Shown: piece after piece, positions 9,560-21,000 of the stretch
Numbering within the stretch: position 1 is the stretch's first letter
How the letters are laid out: each line of letters starts with the position of its first letter
NCBI GenBank assembly: GCA_001179505.1
Contig: CDMY01000305.1
Coordinates: 361,191-425,190, forward strand
DNA length: 64,000 nt
Origin: Vitrella brassicaformis
Lineage: Eukaryota; Sar; Vitrellaceae
Direction: 5' to 3'
Position numbers and translations under genes: made by a program
Notes under the pieces: generated by a model
The model's input: the letters and a program-made list of their open reading frames with translations, nothing else
Told to the model about the DNA's origin: nothing
Database searches by the model: none

Positions 9560-12500
9560 ATGGAGCGAATCATAAGAAGACCGGCCCTCGCACAGCTGAC
9601 GGGGCGGCTTCGGCTCCTCTGCGAACAGAGGCAACGAGCGTTCTCAACCGTGGCAGAAGAGGCGACGTCCGCCGCCCTGCAGCAGAGCCCAGCGATACAG
9701 TTTGACATCGACCCTCAGGCGCTGGATGAGGACAGTGCAGCTGTGGCAGAGTCGGAGACCATCAAGGCCGTCACACCAATACGGGTGAGTGGGCAGCACA
9801 CACGTATCGATGACCATGAGCTGACCTGTCTTTTTCTCTTTGCTGATATTGCACGGTGGCAGGCGTGGCAGGCGCCTCGGCTGCCGAGTATCCATGACCC
9901 GCCCGTCATCCGCCGCCCTGGAGAGATCGTTGATGTGCGCACCATGATACGCAACTGGTGGGCCTTCCCAGGTCAGTCAAACCAACACAAAGAACAAGAG
10001 ATCAGCCAGACACTCAGATGTTGTCTGGTTTGGTATCTGCGGTGCGTGATCCATCGTATCAGCTGTTGGGTTCAATTCCATCCTGGAGGTGCCCGTGCAG
10101 CAGTTTGAGGTGCTCGAGGGCGAAACACCAAACGACTCCGAGACAATCGGTCGGCTACGCAGAGTGCCTATGAGTGCTTCGGTTGCTGGGAGGGAACGTC
10201 CGACTCATTCCCGTGTGCTCCTTTCTTTCGTCTCTTTTGTGTGGTTTGCCTGTCATGTCAGTGTTGCCGAATGACATCTTCGGTCTGCCTATTCGGCCAG
10301 ACATCCTGCATCAGGTGGGGGGGAGAGAGAAGCCGTCTGTCACACACCTGTTCGTGTACCCGCCTTGATGTGTTTGATCAGTGCTACTGGTTCCACCGAC
10401 GTGCACTGATGGGGTGGGACGAGCGGATGCAGCTCTACCAGTGGGAGGTACGCACACACGCACCAGACAATAATGCGACGACACTTATGGATGCGTCTGG
10501 TGCGTGAATTGTGAATGCAGTGGTACGGCTCGCACAGAAAGCTCAGATCCCAAGTCAGATCAGGTGAGCTAGGTCACGGAGTGACTGTGTCGATGTGCTG
10601 TGCATCGTTCGTCATTCATGTGCTCTTCACATACACTTGTGCAGGAATGTCTCGGATTGGTCAGCGGAAGATCTCCGGCAAGTACCTGGGCGTCAAGGCA
10701 CACCCGCTGCGGCCACACGACTGGAGGAAAAAGTGCCACAAGAGACGTACGTACGCGACCCTGCCTGTGCGGATATATGTGCTTGCGTAAATCGGCTTTC
10801 CTGTATGTGTGCATTTGTGTGGTGCCTCCCTGATGTGTGTGTGTGTGTGTCAGTGCTCTGGCTGGGTCTCAAGAACATGCTCTCCGTCAAATTTGCCCAG
10901 GTGGGTGCGACCATCTGAGCTGTCGTCAAACGCCTGGATGACGCGTGTGTGCGTGTGGTTTGTGCGTGCAGGACCAGCTGAAGGTTGTGGATCACTTCTA
11001 CCTCCGCTCACACAAGACCAAACACGCAGTCAGATACCTAAGACGCATCGTCGGTGAGTGAGTGCACTCACTGATGGGGAAATGGGTGGGCGGGCAGATG
11101 GGCACAGCAGCTCAATCGAATCCCCCTCTCTCCCTCTGTATGTGTGTGCAGGGAATCGGTGCAACTCAGCGCTGCTGGTGCATGAGGGTCGCGGCGACGT
11201 CAATGACAACTTTCGATGGGCCGTGGCGCACCTCACAGCCGTCAGGACGGAAAACGTGGAGGTGTGTGAAGACACACACAGATGCAGACAGACGTCAGAG
11301 GGTCTATCCATGTCTGTCTGTGTGTGTGCATCAATCAGGGTTTGAATGTGTATCAGCTGCTCAAGTATCGTCAGCTGGTCATCACCGAGAAGGCGCTGCA
11401 GAAGCTCATGTGGGAGATATACCACTACCCCGAGAAGAGGGGATGGGTCAGAAGGTCAGACACACACCCACACCACCCGTTGCCCCCCTATCCCACACAT
11501 GGCTGCCATAAGTAAGTGGACCGGTGCTGTCATGCCGTGTTTGTTGTGTTTATGTTGGTCAGGGCGGCCACGCCGGACGGCAAGCCCGTGAAGCTGCCGA
11601 TGAAGGTATGCACAAGCATCGCCATGCCATGGGCAGGGCAGCCACATCCATAGTATGGGTGGGGGCATGGCATACCCACTGTGGGTGTGACGGCGTCTGT
11701 AGGTGCCCGGGTGGAACAAGGAGTGGGTGGAGAAGAAGGAGCGTCAGAAGAACACGCAATACGACAGGGTCTGCAGCTACACACACGATGGGCAGCGGGC
11801 CGTATGCGTGTGTGTGAATCGACTCGTTCTGCCTGTTGGTCATGTGCGTGTGTGTATTAGTCTGCTTTGTTCCGCGAGCTGCGCAAGTGGAAGTGGAACT
11901 ACGAAGAGCTCAAAGGACCGCTGGTATGCATCCCTCCCATCCAAGCACACCCACCCACCCCACCGACACACGCACCAGCTCACATGTGCCCATGTGGTGT
12001 GCGATTCAGAAAGTGCCGCGCCACGACCCATTCAAAGGTACCCAAAGAAACATACCAATCAATCAGCAACATGTGTATACGTGTGAGTGTGTGTTCAGAT
12101 TCCGTCCGTTTCATCTGTCCATGTACGCCAAGCGGCCGCCATGGGAGAAATTCGAGGAACTCTACAAGGCAAGGCAGACCATTGCACTGCACACCACACA
12201 TCGAAGCATACACATGATGACCTGCTCTGTGTGTGCGTGTGTGTCAGGACGACGAGCCGCTTGAAGAGGAGGAAGACCTGCAGGCGCTCGAAGACATCAG
12301 GAACGCACTCGATGTGAGGGAAGCGAACGAAGGGTCATGACACGTCCCTTCCTGCATGTGTGTCGACTCCACCTCCTGTCTGTCTGCATGTCCGTGTGTG
12401 TCTTTCGTCGATCCATCAGGAGAGGGAGACGCTGCACACGGCGGACTTTGACGTGATTGACGACACGGGCGAGCTGAGATCGAGGTCACTCAGCGACATT

Positions 12501-12860
12501 GCACGAGGTGGGTGCGTGAAGATACAGACAGACACCCAAACCCATCCATCCATCCATCCACACGCAAACCTGTACGTGTCGGTATGTTGCCGTGTCTTTC
12601 TCAGGTTCGTCATCTGATGGGTACCTCTCAGCCCGCCACAGCCGAGACGATGAGGCCGACAATGAGGAGGAAGCCGACGATGAAGAGCAAGAGGCAAGCG
12701 ACACTCACCGTACATACACTCACCAATCGGTGCATTGCATGTGTCTGTGTGTGTGCAGGGTGACGAAGGCGACATGGGTGACGAAGGTTTGTCCGGCGAT
12801 GAGGATGCGGACGAAGACATCGAGGATGCCGCCACGCTGCCACCTGTCGACCGGACATAG
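9560..12860 (+). CDS. Mitochondrial large-subunit ribosomal protein uL4 (MRPL4-like)
   Basis: Starts at the ATG at 9560. Exon 1 (9560-9784) looks like a mitochondrial presequence (Arg/Leu-rich, few acidic residues). About 17 short exons follow, separated by 50-110 bp introns. The core matches uL4: LPNDIFGLPIRPDILHQ, then WYGSHRKLRSQVRS, RIGQRKISGKYLGVKAHPLR, the VLWLGLKNMLSVKFAQ helix, DQLKVVDHFYLRSHK, and LNVYQLLKYRQLVITEKAL. uL4 sits near the peptide exit tunnel of the large subunit. The protein continues about 200 residues past the usual uL4 end, with a WVEKKERQK helix and a highly acidic tail (EEEADDEEQE...GDEDADEDIED) before the TAG at 12860. The acidic extension could be an organism-specific mitoribosome contact. 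Some internal splice sites in the long middle section were chosen by homology pattern. Confidence 0.85.
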
Positions 12861-13490
12861 GCTGGATGGAACCAATCGTGTGTTCTGCATGATCACGTGT
12901 GTGTTAAACTTTGTCGTGTTCGTGGATGATGCGCGACCCGATGTTGGCTGCGAAGAGCCTGTATGCAGTGCGTGTGTCATAATCGCGTCTGTCACTGTCC
13001 TCTCGGTCTTTCCGGTGCGACTCGACGGCGAGATTTCGCGGAAATGTTCGGCGAGATTTTTCGCGCGATGAGACACCGCCGATTTACGAATTTTGATTTG
13101 AAGTCACAGTTCCATTTCCGTCCGCGTTTGCCTTTTCAGCCTTCCTTTCAGCCACAGATCCTTCATTTCTTTTTCTTTTCGCCTGGTTGTTGGCTTACGC
13201 AACACGCCTCATCCCCTCCCATGCCTCCCAGCTCGTCCGGATGCCCTGCGTGTCTTCCTCCACCGCCGTGCCCCGGGCAAGGCGACAGTAGGTGGCGCCT
13301 CGCCTTCTGCCAAGCGACTGCTCCCTGGTGTCTGCAGAGGGCCTGCACCCAATGTGTGGATGCTCACGTGTCTTCTTTCGTCATGCCTTTCTCAGAAGGT
13401 TGGCACAAAGTGCCTCACTAGTCTGGTCTTCACTGCACACTTCAATGTCTTCGTTGGCTGCTGTTCCCCTACTGTTCAGACACGCGACCC
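12861..13490. other. Intergenic/uncertain 5' exon region
   Basis: Mostly non-coding. An ATG at 13221 opens a short Pro/Cys-rich frame (MPPSSSGCPACLPPPPCPG) that could be a first exon ending at a GTAGGT near 13289. An acceptor at about 13397 would then lead towards the decayed RCC1-tail copies. I cannot support a full gene. Confidence 0.4.
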
Positions 13491-14900
13491 CTTAGGAGCC
13501 ACAGGAAGGAGATGGCACGACGAGGAAGAAGAAGAACACGAGGTGGAGGGAGAGGAGGCGCCAGCCCCCGCCGCAGCAGCGGCTGCTGGCCGTCCTCGCC
13601 ACAAAGCCGCTCACAAGCCCTCAGGTCAGACAGAACAGAATCATATGTGTGTGCATCTACTGAGTGACACCCATGTGTCCATTTGTACGTGTATGTGTTG
13701 GTTTTTCAGCTGCTGCTGATAGGACATGCATAATGCGGCTTACATAATGCAGCTTACCGCCAAAGCCGCCATTGGGTGAGACAGATCCTCAGCCACACAC
13801 ACAAGGTGACAAGGTGACAAGTGTCGTGTTTGGGTGCAGGGACCAACGACCCTCACCGGCCCAATCGACCCCTCCTGCTCTTCCAGAGCCCTTTCAGGAG
13901 GCCCCTGAGGCAGCAGCAGCAGCAGCAGTGCGGCACTTCTCGTGCCGCCGTCTCCTGGTGATGCAATCCTCCCTCCCGCAGTGTCCCTCGAGCTGGAACG
14001 CAAGCGCGAGGAGGAGGACAAGTCCTCGTCGCCCAAGAGGTCCAGGTTCGGACCGCCCCGTTCCCCGGCAGCTGCTGCTGAGATAGGAGAGGAGGTAAAT
14101 ATGGCCCCCGCACCAGCACCCGAGCAGCAGGAGCCGGAGCAGCAGCAGCAGCAGCAGCAGCCGTTCGCGCCACCCGACGTCGCCATGGCCGCGGCGGCCG
14201 AGGCAGAAGAGCCGCAGTTGCCGCCCCCCGCACCGATGACGGCCCCACCTGCCGTGGGTGTTCACGAGGCCGCTGCTGCTGCGGTCGTTGCCCCAGCCCC
14301 GGCCGCAGCAGCGGCCGCTGCTGCTGCTGGTCGCCTTCGCCGCACAGCCGCAATGCGGCTAACGGCCAAAGCCGCCATTGGTAATTCATGAGGGGCAGCA
14401 AGATGTCATTTACATATGCTATGGTCCTGCTGTGACACAGAAAGTGGCGTTGCGTACAGAGACAGTGACTCCGAGGAGTTTAACATCCGAGAACGAAATT
14501 TCAGGGGTGAAAGAGAGTTCTGTCTGCTCCATGAATATGCGGGTGTCTTAATCATGTAGCTGCTGCTCACTTCAAGGAGGAGGCGGCCGGATGTCGTCGC
14601 GTCAAGAAGCCCGTCAGCAAGTCCAAGAGTCGCCCTCGCCGCAAAGCCGCGCAGAAGCCGGTACCTGCAAAGAGGCACGCGATTTATCCATGGATGAATG
14701 AGTCTTCTTTGTTCTTCTTTGCTTGCTGTGGGGGCGCCGTCAGGAATCGCTAGCTACATTTTGTATTTGCAAGTGCCTTCATTTTTTCATCCGCAACTTC
14801 AAGGAAAGTGTCCCGGCTACTGTACCGGCCGCTCGGTCCCGAAGACAGACCGCGCAGAAGAAGAAAGGTGAGGAAAGACATGCAAAGGCACCACGCCAAT
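13491..14900 (+). pseudogene. Decayed, rearranged copies of the RCC1-gene tail
   Basis: Several blocks match the tail exons at 55948-57900, but out of order and in broken frames. (1) 13500-13630 resembles 57045-57185: Glu-rich, then EEAPAPAAAAAA and a GRPR-KAA-KPSG end with the same GT donor, followed near 13709 by the next acceptor (TTTTCAGCTGCTGCTG). (2) 13880-14350 resembles 55990-56400: the RKREEEDK block, a poly-Q run, then PPAVGVHEAAAAA. (3) 14560-14665 resembles 57277-57360: RRVKKPVSK. (4) 14840-14875 resembles the RRQAAQK exon near 57550. Block 1 represents sequence that lies downstream of block 2 in the parent gene. No single reading frame with plausible splicing links all blocks, so I call it a degenerate duplication. 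A transcribed but different gene cannot be excluded. Confidence 0.6.
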
Positions 14901-15031
14901 TGGTGAATGCATGTGAAGAGCAGCCGTGCGTCGTGTTAAAGTCACAGAAGCTGCTTCCGTTGTCAAGCCACCAGCAGCAGCAAGAACGCGACCGAAGCCT
15001 CTGTGATGCACTGTGATCTGCTCTGCCACTC

Positions 15032-16033
15032 ATGTGTCGTGTGTGGATGCAGTCCAAGGAGAGGAGGCGGAGGCTCTCGCGGCGCTACCGACGGGCCGTC
15101 ATAGCCGTCATACTGGTGTCTCTCCCCGCCATTGTTGGCTACTTCGGCGGGCCATTGATTCAGCACTATCTCGGTGAGGGGTTTTGCAAGGGCTGGAAAG
15201 CTGTTGTGTGCCTGTTCGTTCGTCCTCTGCTCGCCTTTGGAACCGGCTGTGCGACCATCGTCCTTGCCGTTATTGACCACCACGTCTGCCCCATGTGGTG
15301 TGACGCCGCATGGGGCTGGTGCTGCTGCTGCTGCTGCCGCTGGCAGTGGATGGGTTCGTGGTGCCAGTGGCTGGTGCTGCTGCTGCCCCGGGCGTCGGTG
15401 GTGACGGGCATGGCGGGGTTGCTGACGCGGCCTAGAGGGCCTGTGGCGACTGTCCTGGACACAAGATGTCATTGATTTACATCGAAACCCCAAGGGTGAG
15501 AAAGGACAGACACACATACATGGTTGGCTTCTGCACGGATATGTGTGTGTGTGTGTGTGTGTGTGTATTCATTGTTCATTCAGCTTGGCTTCATTCACTT
15601 GGGCTCCTCGTGTGTTGTGATTGTTTGTCATGAGCGGTGGGTGATTGTCTATGTTGGGTGTGGGGTTGATGTAGATTCACTCGTGAGGCCTCTTCACATT
15701 GATAAATTCTTTCCTCTGTTGTTTGCTTTCGAACACGCAGATGCCATTCGAATTTGTCTGAAGGACGCGCAGAGGTCGCACCTGTATGCAGCCCCCCCGC
15801 TCGTCACCCTCGCCCTCCCGCCCGACTGCTGACGCCGCCCGCTGAGGAGGACAGCGGGTGGACCTACCACCTCTACCGAATCCCTGAGGAGGCTGAGGCG
15901 GCCATCAACACTGTCCCTGATGCCTGGAAGCTGGCGGAGTGGGACAGGGTGGCGAGGGAGGCCGCTGCTGTCAAGGCGAAGAGAGAGACGGTAAAAGGGG
16001 TCACTGTTTCAGCAAAGACACGACGGAATCACC
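15032..16033 (+). CDS. Uncertain two-exon gene: basic membrane segment, Cys/Trp-rich run, charged C-terminal exon
   Basis: An open stretch at 15053-15475 encodes a basic start (KERRRRLSRRYRRAV), a clear transmembrane helix (IAVILVSLPAIVGYFGG), a second hydrophobic segment, then a striking Cys/Trp run from a CTG repeat (WCCCCCCRWQW). After a long spacer holding (TG)14 at 15541-15568, an acceptor at about 15740 opens a second exon. This one encodes PPAEEDSGWTYHLYRIPEEA and a charged helix ending near a GTAAAAG donor at 15990. The two could be exons of one gene, or upstream exons of the H1-domain gene that follows. I do not recognise the product. Coding status rests on open frame and splice-like signals only. 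Confidence 0.3.
15541..15568 (+). repeat. (TG)14 microsatellite
   Basis: Uninterrupted TG dinucleotide run in the spacer between the two putative exons of the uncertain membrane ORF. Confidence 0.9.
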
Positions 16034-16046
16034 ATGAAATCTTGTC

Positions 16047-17815
16047 ATGAATTCTTGCCTTGTATTGCGGCCACCCGCACCACCCGACGTCGAAATGGCC
16101 GAGGCGGAGGGAGAGGCCGCAGAGCCCCTCGCACCACAACCGCAACCCACAGCCCCTACGACGGCCCCGCCTGCCGTGGCCGTTCACGAACCCACTGCAG
16201 CTGCTGCTGTTGCCCCGCCAGCGGGTGACGAGGAGATGGCCGCACCTTCGCCACCATCACGGCCCCCCGCTGCTCAAGATGAGGATAAGGACCAAGAAAT
16301 GGCGCCTGCACCCCCTCGAGACGAGGAGCACCCGCCCCCCCCATTGGCCCCTCCTGGCCCTCCTCCCCTTCTTGAGCTATCCTTGGAGGTTCCCGAGGCT
16401 CCCGAAGCACCGCCAGCCGCCGAGCAGGCCGAGCAGGAGGCTGCTGGGCCGGGAGAGGAGGGGGCTGAGGGGGGGATGGGGGAGGCCGCTGCTGCTACTG
16501 GCCGCCCTCGCCGCAAAGCTGCGCAGAAGCGATCAGGTCAGAAACAACTTACACACATGAACGCATCCCCTCACTCGTTGAATGACACCAGCATGTCCGT
16601 CTGTATGTGTCTGTCTTGACCATTCAGCTGCTGCTGGTGTTCATGAAGGTGAGGAGGTCATTGGATGGATGAACGGATGGAGGGATGCGTATCGGTGCAT
16701 GTGTGTGTCTGAGCGTGGCTGTCATTTCAGACAAGGCGAAGGGCAAACCGACGGGGAACGGCAAGGCCAAGTGTGGTGGTGGAAAGGCGCGTGCTGCTTC
16801 GAAGCACTCTTCGTATGAGGAGATGATCAAGGAGGCCATCGGCACACTCAAGGACCGGTCAGGCAGCAGCTTGTTTGCCATCAAGAAGTTCATCCAGGCC
16901 AACTACTCCCTCGACTTCGAGGACGGACGCACCAAGGGCCACCTCAGCCGCTCACTCAAGAAGATGGCCGAAGCCAAGAAACTCATCAAGCTAAGAACTT
17001 ACACACACATTCACCGTATCCACAGGGGAAGGGTAGGTGACAATGGTGTGGTGGGATGGTGTGGTGGGTGCATCTCGACGTGTGGCGTGTGTTGGTGTGT
17101 TGTGTGTTGTGTGCAGATCAAGGCACCGTTGTCGGCCAAGAAATCCAAGGCCGCCCCCGCCCACATACACACCCGGCATGGCCAGCAGGCAGGGCGCCAA
17201 CCACACGCCCATCAACAGGGACATCGTCACCGACACAACACAGCCACAGCCACCTGCACCGGCCGCTGCTGCAGCAGCTGCCATTCCGGCCACGTCAGCA
17301 CCATCCGGACAGCCACGGCTGCAGCCCTCGCCATCCTCTGAGGAGGACCCGGCGGCTGTCGACACACTCACTCCGTCACTTAAGCAGCAAAAGCTCTCGA
17401 CGCACAAAGGGTGAGCGTTCGTACACACGACAGGGAGAGACACGCACACACCTCTTCATCGTGTGTGTATGTGTGTAAGTGTGTGTGTGTGTCTCTGTCG
17501 TCTGCTGGATGCCTTGATGCAGTCTTGGTGGCGTTCAGTCCCCCGAAGCGCCCGAAGCCTCCCGTGTGTCGTCTGAGGAGGACCCAGCGGCCGTCGACAC
17601 ACTCGGACAGGGAGAGAAACAGATCTCGAAGCGCAAAGGGTGCGCGTCCATACACACGACAGGGAGAGACACGCAGACATTGCGTTCCCTTCAGGGCTGC
17701 GGGAGGCCATGAAGGAGTACTACTCAGACGGGGGAGCAGATGTTGGTGGTGGTGAGATGGCCGGGGAGGATTGCAAACTGCAATCGCTTCCTACATTTTA
17801 TATCTTCCGGCTGTG
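16047..17815 (+). CDS. Linker histone H1/H5-domain protein fused to duplicated RCC1-tail sequence
   Basis: From the ATG at 16047 the product starts with about 165 residues of Pro/Ala/Glu-rich sequence, closely matching the tail of the RCC1 gene (PPAVAVHEPTAAAA; EEMAAPSP; GRPRRKAAQK). The exon ends at 16535. The intron 16536-16626 is nearly identical to the RCC1-gene intron at 57178-57270. A mini-exon (AAAGVHE) follows, then an exon with a winged-helix linker-histone domain: SSYEEMIKEAIGTLKDRSGS, SLFAIKKFIQANY, then LSRSLKKMAEAKKLIK. H1 globular domains bind nucleosome linker DNA. After the domain the frame continues to a GTAGGT donor at 17033 and a basic block (IKAPLSAKKSKAA). Downstream exons encode Pro/Ser-rich repeats, and the last (REAMKEYYSDGGADV) ends at the TGA near 17815. 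The splicing between 17120 and 17340 is unclear, since the basic and Pro-rich parts lie in different frames. Confidence 0.7.
17322..17690 (+). repeat. Tandem duplication of an exon-intron unit inside the H1-domain gene
   Basis: Two copies start TCTGAGGAGGACCC at 17337 and 17571. Each encodes SEEDPAAVDTL, runs through an AAAGG|GTG exon end, and continues into matching intron sequence containing ACACGACAGGGAGAGACACG. The copies are about 235 bp apart. The second has a weaker donor (GTGCGC) than the first (GTGAGC). Confidence 0.7.
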
Positions 17816-18087
17816 AAATTATCGTCATGCTCTTTTGCATCACTGTGCTTTCCAATCCACTTCGCACAGAAGAAAGGGCGAAATGGAATGTACGCATATG
17901 TGGCGCCTGGTGCGCATACCACACATGAGTGGATGTAGATTCCGTGAGAGGCCCCTCCTGACTGACCCATCGGCGTGTGCGGGAAGTTCGGATGCGTTCA
18001 ATCTCTCACAAGAAAAACAAAAGCTCGCAAGGTTGGGATCGCGAGAAGCCGCCTGGGGCAAAAGATCCCGTGATGCCCTAGATAGCG

Positions 18088-21000
18088 ATGGATAAAGCTG
18101 ACGAGGAGCCAAGTATGGATAAGGCTAAGGCGCCAACCGAAGAGGACGCCCAGAAGGGCGAAGCGGAGGCCCCTCACGCTATCCACGAGAAAGAGAGGGA
18201 GATTGCTGACGTAGCTGCTGCCGACGGATCAATGGTGTGTCAACCAAACCACGCATTAAACAAGTCAACGCCTCATGTGCATGATTTCTATGTGTGTCCA
18301 GGCCGCTGATCTTCTGGTGAGTCCTGACAAGGCTCCTGCCGAGTCGGCATCAGCATCAGCTGCCGTAGAGCATCCCTCATCGCTCCTCGTGGAGCCACCG
18401 GCGGACTCGCACTCTCCCCTGCACCGACCCAATACCATGGACGCCCCCTCCCCATCGCCTCTGCCACAGCTCACGCCTTCACCAGCACCACACGAAACCC
18501 ATGAGCCGTCGTCGAGCATCGCATCGCCCAACATTCCAGAGGTGACGCGGTCGATTATGACCAGCGAGCGGGCCGATAGAAGGCTGGAGGGAGAGGGCGG
18601 TATGGGTGTGGGTATGGGTATGGGTGTGGGTATGGACGTGGGTGATGGTGTTGTTGGTGGAGCCGATAGTCCTGCGATAAGGCATAGTGGCGGTGTGGCG
18701 TGGGAGGTTGGCGGGAGAGGCAGGGGCAGGATGCCGCACCTCTCGTCGATGGACCGGGAAGAACGGTGAGGCGACAGACACACAGGCACATACTCATGGA
18801 GGGAAGGCATGCTGCTGTTCCTTCACTGCTGTCTGTTATCTGTGTGGGCAGCAAGCGTCCGGAGCCCGTAGAGGATCTGCCCAACCCTCACCCCCTCCCC
18901 CCGCCCTCCATCCTCTTCCCTCCACACCCCTCCTACCTTACATCGCCCTCGTCGCCCTTCGACATATCGCAGTCACGTGAAGAGTCCAGGCGCCTGCTCG
19001 ACTCAGCCAACAGCTTCTTGGACTCGTCGGCGCGACAGAGGGAGCGGGGCTTCCCCCTGGGATCGATATCGCCCCCGGCATGGCAGGTGGAGGAGGGCCG
19101 GCGCGACGAGGGCGGCGGTGTGGTCGACATGGGACCCCCCACGCTGCGTGACGAGGGCGAGTGTCGGTCGCCGTCGATCGACGCTGACGAGGAGGCGAGG
19201 CTCATGCAGATGGACTTCCGTGCGAGCCCCGGGCCTGCGCGGCAGGAGGAAGCTGCGCCGGGCATGGTGGAGCAGATGCCTGGCCCCCCTGCTGCTGTAG
19301 GTGTCGGTGTAGGTGTGCCAGTGCCATATGCGGATGGTGGTGTGCCGCAGCTGGGTGGCGGGGAGGCGACTGCTCGTGTGGAGGGGGAGGGAGAGGGAGA
19401 GGGGGAGGAGGGGCCCAGAGCCACAGAGCTGCCGGCACCTGGTGAGAAAGAAACGCAGCAGGTGATTCTGTCTGTCACGTCTGTCTGTGACGTGTGTGTG
19501 CATGTCATGTCATGTCAGTGTCTGTGGGCGGCGTGTCGAGTGAGGGCGGCCCCGGCCCCTCTCTGCAGGACTGGCAGCGACTCAACTCACGACTTAGAGC
19601 CAACGGATTCAAAGTAAGCTCTGACAAACACACGGACTCACACTGCACCAAAAAGAGAAGACTGCTCCCTGCGTGTTGTGTGCTCAGAGCATCCCATTGC
19701 TCGCGCCGCCCCCCACGCCCCAGCTGGGCCTGTCACCATCGCCATCGCCGGCCGTGTCGTTCTCGTCGCCCGAGCGCGGCAACGGCCACTCGAGGGAGGA
19801 GGGGGTTTCGGTGGACGTGACGGCCATGCTGTGGATCTGGTTCGACGTCATGCAGGAGCTCGAGAGAAGGTAAGATGCGGACAGATGCGGACAGGCAGGC
19901 AGGCAACACGAGCCCACACAAAGGCATGTGCTGAATGGTGTGTGGTGTGGTGTTTGTGTGGTAGGGGTCGTGTGATCCATGACTTGGCGACGTCCGGTGG
20001 CCCCCGCCGCGGCGACGCGGCGTCGCTGGCCATGCTACAGAAGGAAAAACACAGGCTGGAACAACAGGTACCATCCATTGGTCAGGCAGGCAGGCGCCTG
20101 CACGTGTGTGGTTGTGGTTGTGGTTGGTGTGTCAGGTGCGTCAGCTGCAGGCGGCCTTGTCGTCGAGCGCCAGTAGTGCGTCGAACCCCCTGGCGCTCGA
20201 GCAGAGGGCAAGACAGGCAGAGGCGAGGCTCAAGGTGACCATCTATCCATCCACCCATCCATCCACCATACACAACACACGACACAGATGTGTGTGTGTG
20301 TTTGTTGTTAGGTGTTGGAGAAGGAGGCGAGCGACTTGCGTCTCAAATATGCGGCAGCCGACCACCAGTCCAAGAGCAAAGAGAAGGACCTCGACAGGGT
20401 AACAAAGACACATACAGTCACATAACATGCGACACCAACCCGGGTCTGGCGCCCCCATCTCTCCCTCTCTGCATCTGTGTCAGCTTCGTGCTTGTCTGGA
20501 CAAGTTGGCAGAGGCGGACGAGCGGCGGAAGGAGCGGTGCAAGCAGACCCTGCAGCGGCTCAAGGGCAAGAAGGTCACCAGTGCCAACGACGGGGCCGCG
20601 ATTGACATCATCAACTACTTTGAGAAAAAGGCACGCGGGCGGCGGCAGGCATCGAATCGGGGGAGAGACGCCTGCCTCATACCTCTTTGTGTCTGTGTCT
20701 GTGTGGTGCAGGTGGAGATACTAGAGGAGGAGAACCAGCTGCAGCAGAGGCAGATACGCAATCTTAGCGAGTGAGTAACCACTCTTCCTTCAAGCGCGTA
20801 TTTCGCTGCTCCCCTCTATCGGTTCCATGTGTGTGTGTGTGGTTGCTTGTTTCGTTTAACGTTCGTGCAGCCAATACCTGGGTGTGTCGGAGCAGCTGCG
20901 CCGCCGGCAGGCTCTCGAGCAGCACTTCCCCCAGCAGCAGACACAGACCCAAGCACAGACACAGACACGGCTCCTCAAAGACCAGCCACAGCCGCAGCCA

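Noticed and set aside
12512-12763. Frames rich in His/Thr/Pro/Ser across CA/TG repeats
   Set aside because: They arise from intronic microsatellites and lack any folded segment or conserved motif; the same holds for many similar frames elsewhere.
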